Below are positions 60,476 to 64,000 of a DNA stretch of 64,000 nt, piece after piece. The stretch is from contig CAAGLB010000043.1 in the NCBI GenBank assembly GCA_900770635.1, positions 1 through 64,000 of the forward strand, written 5' to 3'. The notes beneath the pieces were generated by a model. That model searched no databases. It had not been told where the DNA came from and saw only the letters and a list, made by a program, of their open reading frames with translations. Both the position numbers and the translations under genes were made by a program. This DNA is from an uncultured Alistipes sp. GTDB lineage: Bacteria; Bacteroidota; Bacteroidia; Bacteroidales; Rikenellaceae. Within the stretch, counting starts at the first letter, position 1. Each line of letters starts with the position of its first letter.

Positions 60476-61978
60476 ATGAAACAAGAGTTAGAACTAAACC
60501 CCAATAAGGTAGTTGCCTTTCTGGGTAAGCCTGCACGAGAGTTTACAAAGGCCGACATAGTGCGCTACATCAGCGAGAACGGCATTCGCATGGTCAACTT
60601 CATGTATCCTGCTGGTGATGGTCGACTCAAAACCCTCAACTTTGTAATCAACAACGCTGCATACCTCGATGCTATACTCACTTGTGGTGAGCGTGTCGAT
60701 GGTTCAAGCCTCTTCCCATTTATCGAGGCGGGCTCGAGCGACTTGTATGTTGTGCCACGCTTCCGCACAGCATTTCTCGATCCTTTTGCCGAGATTCCTA
60801 CGCTCACCATGCTCTGCTCGTTCTTCAACAAGGATGGCGAGCCTCTGGCCTCAGCACCTCGCTACACGTTGCTTAAAGCGTGTGCCGCCTTCGAGCAGAC
60901 TACAGGCATGCAGTTTGAGGCTATGGGCGAGTTGGAATACTATGTCATCGCCGAGAACGACGGTCTATTCCCTGCTACCGACCAGAGGGGATACCACGAG
61001 TCGTCGCCATACGCCAAGTTCAACGAATTCCGTGCCGAGTGCATGGCCTATATAGCTCAGGCAGGTGGTCAGATTAAGTATGGTCACTCGGAGGTGGGCA
61101 ACTTCACTATTGACGGTCTTATCTACGAGCAGAACGAGATTGAGTTCTTGCCTACGGCGGCAGCAGAAGCGGCAGACCAGCTCGTCATCGCCAAGTGGAT
61201 CATCCGCAACCTCGCATATCGCTACGGCTTCGACGTTACGTTTGCACCAAAGATCACTGCGGGCAAGGCTGGCTCAGGACTCCACATACACATGCGCATA
61301 ACCAAGGATGGCAAAAACATGATGCTCGAGGATGGCAAGCTGTCGCCTATTGCTCGTCGTGCTATCGCTGGTATGATGGAGCTTGCACCATCTATCACCG
61401 CTTTTGGTAACACCAATCCTACATCATACTTCCGCCTTGTGCCACACCAGGAGGCGCCTACAAACGTATGCTGGGGCGACCGCAACCGCTCGGTGTTGGT
61501 GCGTGTGCCTCTGGGCTGGGCAGCTAAGAGCGACATGTGCCGCATAGCTAACCCATTGGAGAGCGAGAGCGACTACGACACTACGCAGAAGCAGACTGTA
61601 GAGATGCGCTCACCCGATGGCTCGGCAGACGTTTATGAGCTTATCGCAGGCTTGGCTGTGGCTTGCCGCTACGGCTTCGAGATGGAGAATGCGCTGGAGC
61701 TTGCTGAGCGCACATACGTGAACGTAAACATCCACCTAAAGGAGAACGAGGATAAGTTGAAGGGCCTTGCTCAGTTGCCCGACAGCTGTGCTGCATCTGC
61801 CGACTGCCTCGAGAAGCAACGAGCAATATTCGAGAGCCGAGGCGTATTTAGCCCAGCGATGATTGATGGTATTATCAAGTCGTTGCGCTCGTTTGACGAC
61901 CGCACACTGCGTGCCGACATCGGCAACGACCGTGAGCGCATGCTCGAACTCGTACATAAATATTTCCACTGCGGATAG
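60476..61978 (+). CDS. Glutamine synthetase family enzyme
   Basis: 500 residues. The N-terminal beta-grasp part contains YPAGDGRLKTLNF. The catalytic part has FEAMGELEYYVIAEN (Glu ligands), NEIEFLP, KITAGKAGSGLHIHMRI (metal-binding His) and GNTNPTSYFRLVPHQEAPTN, and NRSVLVRVP binds glutamate. The sequence looks like type I with a normal C-terminus. It makes glutamine from glutamate, ammonia and ATP. A type I-specific adenylylation Tyr could not be checked by eye. A terminator follows. Confidence 0.93.
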   Translation: MKQELELNPNKVVAFLGKPAREFTKADIVRYISENGIRMVNFMYPAGDGRLKTLNFVINNAAYLDAILTCGERVDGSSLFPFIEAGSSDLYVVPRFRTAFLDPFAEIPTLTMLCSFFNKDGEPLASAPRYTLLKACAAFEQTTGMQFEAMGELEYYVIAENDGLFPATDQRGYHESSPYAKFNEFRAECMAYIAQAGGQIKYGHSEVGNFTIDGLIYEQNEIEFLPTAAAEAADQLVIAKWIIRNLAYRYGFDVTFAPKITAGKAGSGLHIHMRITKDGKNMMLEDGKLSPIARRAIAGMMELAPSITAFGNTNPTSYFRLVPHQEAPTNVCWGDRNRSVLVRVPLGWAAKSDMCRIANPLESESDYDTTQKQTVEMRSPDGSADVYELIAGLAVACRYGFEMENALELAERTYVNVNIHLKENEDKLKGLAQLPDSCAASADCLEKQRAIFESRGVFSPAMIDGIIKSLRSFDDRTLRADIGNDRERMLELVHKYFHCG

Positions 61979-62007
61979 CCAATAACGAAGTGTTAACGCT
62001 ACTAACG

Positions 62008-62042
62008 AGGCTGCCTGACATACGTTGGGCAGCCTTGTTTTT
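62008..62042 (+). terminator. Terminator after glutamine synthetase
   Basis: AGGCTGCC and GGCAGCCT form a perfect 8-bp stem with a 12-nt loop, followed by TGTTTTTTTTG. Confidence 0.85.
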
Positions 62043-62095
62043 TTGGGGTTAGCAGTCAAAAACTTAGGCAATATTAGGAAGTTATACCTATTTTT

Positions 62096-62103
62096 ATTAT
62101 ATT
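62096..62103 (+). promoter_or_regulatory. -7 promoter element of the DHH phosphoesterase gene
   Basis: TTATATTTG at about 62096 fits TAnnTTTG. It places the transcription start near 62111 and favours the ATG at 62125 over the GTG at 62107. Confidence 0.55.
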
Positions 62104-62124
62104 TGCGTGATAAATATGTATATT

Positions 62125-63150
62125 ATGCAGTTAGCATCATCAAAGATAGAGGTCCTTCGCGAGCTTCTCGCAAAGCCTCAGTCGATAGTTATTCTCTCGC
62201 ACACCAACCCCGATGGCGACGCTATTGGCTCGTCGTTGGCATGGGCCGAGATTCTCAGAAACGAAGGTCACGAGGTGACATGCATCGTGCCTAACAAATA
62301 CCCATACTACCTCGAGTTTATGCCCAACATATCGAGCATGGTGATATTCAAGAATGATGACCAGGCCCGAGCCAAAGAGGCTCTCAAGCGTGCCGACATC
62401 ATCTTCTCGCTCGACTTTCACCTGCTATCACGACTCGACCAGCTGGGCGACCTCATAGACGAAAACCAGCATGCCAAGCGTGTGCTCATCGACCATCACC
62501 TCGATCCATCGGACGACTTCGACATCATGTTCTCGCACCCCGAGGCGTCGAGCACCTGCTATCTTGTGGCACGCATCATCGAGGAGATGTGGGGCTCGGA
62601 GCACATATCACGCTCAATGGCCGAGAATCTGTTTGTGGGCATGATGACCGACACAGGTAACTTTGCTTTCTCGTCTGTGACACCCGACGTGTTCCGTGTA
62701 GTGTCGATACTTGCCGCAACAGGAATATCTATTCCCGACATTCACATCCATGTCTACAACTCGTTTACCGAGGGACGTGCACGATTGTTTGGCTATGTCA
62801 TCAATCGCAAGATGAAGATATTTCACAATGGCACAGTGGCCCACATGTCGCTCACCGAGGAGGAGATGCGCAAGTTCTGGTTCCAGCAGGGCGACTCTGA
62901 GGGCTTTGTCAACTATCCGCTTACGATAAAGAAGATGAAGATGTCGGCAATGTTTACCCAGCATAGCGACTTTATTCGTGTGTCGTTACGCTCACGTGGC
63001 GACATCGACGTAAACCTCTTTGCTCAACGTTATTTCAACGGCGGAGGACACAAAAATGCTGCTGGCGGCAAGTCGTTTACCTCGATGGACAAGACATTGG
63101 CATACTACGAGGAGTGTGTCAAGGAGTATGCTGCTGAGGGAAGATTATAG
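62125..63150 (+). CDS. nrnA: DHH family oligoribonuclease/PAP phosphatase
   Basis: About 341 residues from the ATG at 62125 (MQLASSKIEVLRELL). The DHH motifs are visible: SHTNPDGDAIGSSLAW near residue 30, DFHLLSRLD, IDHHLDPSDDFD near residue 120 and MTDTGNFAFS near residue 178. The C-terminal DHHA1 has NVGGHKNAAGG as FNGGGHKNAAGG near residue 318. The enzyme degrades short oligoribonucleotides and dephosphorylates pAp. It is 17 bp from the ABC exporter gene that follows. Confidence 0.94.
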   Translation: MQLASSKIEVLRELLAKPQSIVILSHTNPDGDAIGSSLAWAEILRNEGHEVTCIVPNKYPYYLEFMPNISSMVIFKNDDQARAKEALKRADIIFSLDFHLLSRLDQLGDLIDENQHAKRVLIDHHLDPSDDFDIMFSHPEASSTCYLVARIIEEMWGSEHISRSMAENLFVGMMTDTGNFAFSSVTPDVFRVVSILAATGISIPDIHIHVYNSFTEGRARLFGYVINRKMKIFHNGTVAHMSLTEEEMRKFWFQQGDSEGFVNYPLTIKKMKMSAMFTQHSDFIRVSLRSRGDIDVNLFAQRYFNGGGHKNAAGGKSFTSMDKTLAYYEECVKEYAAEGRL

Positions 63151-63167
63151 AATAAATTAGCTACACT

Positions 63168-64000
63168 ATGTTTAAGACATACTTACGACTTCTCAACTTT
63201 GCCAAGCCACTAAGTCGATATACCGTACCCTACTTTTTCTTTGCGGCTTTTCATGCGTTGTTCAACACCTTCAACTACGCAATGATAATCCCCATCCTCA
63301 ACGCCATGTTTGAGAGCGACGGAGGCTTTGGCTTCGCCCCCATATATAAGTTTCCGGGTATCGAGTTTAGCGAGGCGGGCTTTACAGCTATTTTAAGCTA
63401 TTTCTACACCATCGCCTTTGGCGAGGAGTTTAGCGCTGTGCGCTTCTTGGCGCTTCTCGGCATTGTCACCATCATGATGAACTTCCTTAGCAATGCCTTC
63501 CGCTATGCTGCGGCCATGACTGTCGAGAAACTTAGGGTGAACACCATCCAGCGCATGCGTGACGAGATGTATAGCCATGTCATGAACCTCAACGTAGGTT
63601 TCTTCAGCAACCAGCGCAAGGGCGACATAATGTCGAAGATCACCCAGGACGTCATGGTTGTTCAGTATTGCATCACTAACACGCTTCAAGTCGCCTTCCG
63701 TGATCCATTTCTCATCGTCGGCTTCCTTGTGCTTATGATCAGCATATCATGGCAGTTATCGTTGTTTGCTGTGGTTTTCTTACCTATCGTTGGCTTGGTA
63801 ATAGGTCGTGTTGTGAAGCGCTTGCGCCACCCCGCTATGCGTAGCCAGGAACGCATGGGCGAGCTTGTGTCGGTGCTCGACGAATCGCTGTCGGGAATCA
63901 AGATTATCAAGGGATATAACGCAGCAGGATTCATTGTTGACAAGTTCAAATATATCAACACTCAGCTATCTAACCTACTGATTTCTATGGCTCGCCGCCA
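63168..64000 (+). CDS. ABC exporter of the MsbA kind (5' part only)
   Basis: An open frame from the ATG at 63168 to the window edge, 277 codons. Several hydrophobic helices are visible: about residues 16-40, 95-115, 178-200 and 205-222. SVLDESLSGIKIIKGYNAAG near residue 245 is the coupling region of ABC exporters. The ATPase domain lies outside the window. The protein is probably an MsbA-like lipid flippase or multidrug exporter. Confidence 0.88.
   Translation, partial: MFKTYLRLLNFAKPLSRYTVPYFFFAAFHALFNTFNYAMIIPILNAMFESDGGFGFAPIYKFPGIEFSEAGFTAILSYFYTIAFGEEFSAVRFLALLGIVTIMMNFLSNAFRYAAAMTVEKLRVNTIQRMRDEMYSHVMNLNVGFFSNQRKGDIMSKITQDVMVVQYCITNTLQVAFRDPFLIVGFLVLMISISWQLSLFAVVFLPIVGLVIGRVVKRLRHPAMRSQERMGELVSVLDESLSGIKIIKGYNAAGFIVDKFKYINTQLSNLLISMARR

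Noticed and set aside
1..64000. CRISPR array or cas genes
   Set aside because: No regularly spaced direct repeats and no Cas-like proteins are visible. The only tandem repeat is the 9-bp run at 36992.

Overview
The window looks like a chromosome segment from a member of the Bacteroidales. Promoters repeatedly carry the Bacteroidota -7 box TAnnTTTG (for example TATCTTTG at 53437 and TACTTTTG at 40604). There are TonB-linked outer membrane genes, LytTR and AraC regulators, and glycan hydrolases of families GH92 and GH97. The mix fits an Alistipes-like (Rikenellaceae) gut bacterium, but the genus cannot be fixed from the sequence alone.

Region A (1 to about 21,200) is accessory DNA, much of it AT-rich, ending at a tRNA-Gly(GCC) gene (21139-21211, minus) with a tyrosine recombinase (19609-20862) beside its 3' end. 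From the left it holds: the end of a membrane protein; two unrecognised genes; a truncated second copy of a DNA alkylation repair gene; an HNH plus DGQH (ParB/DndB-like) protein; the intact alkylation repair gene; a DUF3883 protein; a zinc alcohol dehydrogenase; a HEPN-type protein; a GIY-YIG/NUMOD endonuclease; a 45-residue acidic protein; a DprA-like protein; and a type I restriction-modification locus. Accessory genes sit between hsdM, hsdS and hsdR of that locus: a membrane protein, an Abi_C-type protein, several very small proteins and a two-helix membrane coiled-coil protein. The whole reads as a defence island at a tRNA gene.

Region B (21,400 to 64,000) is mainly core genome. In order it has: an SDR/PlsC lipid pair; a HAD phosphatase; an AraC regulator; a TonB-dependent receptor; dxs; an esterase with three LysM repeats; pyrH-tlpA-frr; a CotH lipoprotein; a MscS channel; fabH-fabF-fabG; a LytTR membrane regulator; priA-comF; a YitT protein; an rlmN-GH97-GH92-GH92 run; a tonB-type energy transducer; hflX-upp-cyclophilin-DAHP synthase/chorismate mutase; a second AraC regulator; a DUF4435 gene; a SUI1 factor; glutamine synthetase; nrnA; and the start of an ABC exporter cut by the window edge.

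The most interesting items are the HNH-first DGQH protein lying between a partial and a full copy of an alkylation repair gene, the accessory cassette inside the type I locus, an intergenic repeat family shared between 34.0 kb and 37.1 kb, and a possible small RNA near 28.05 kb. All functional names come from reading motifs and family resemblance by eye, with no database search.
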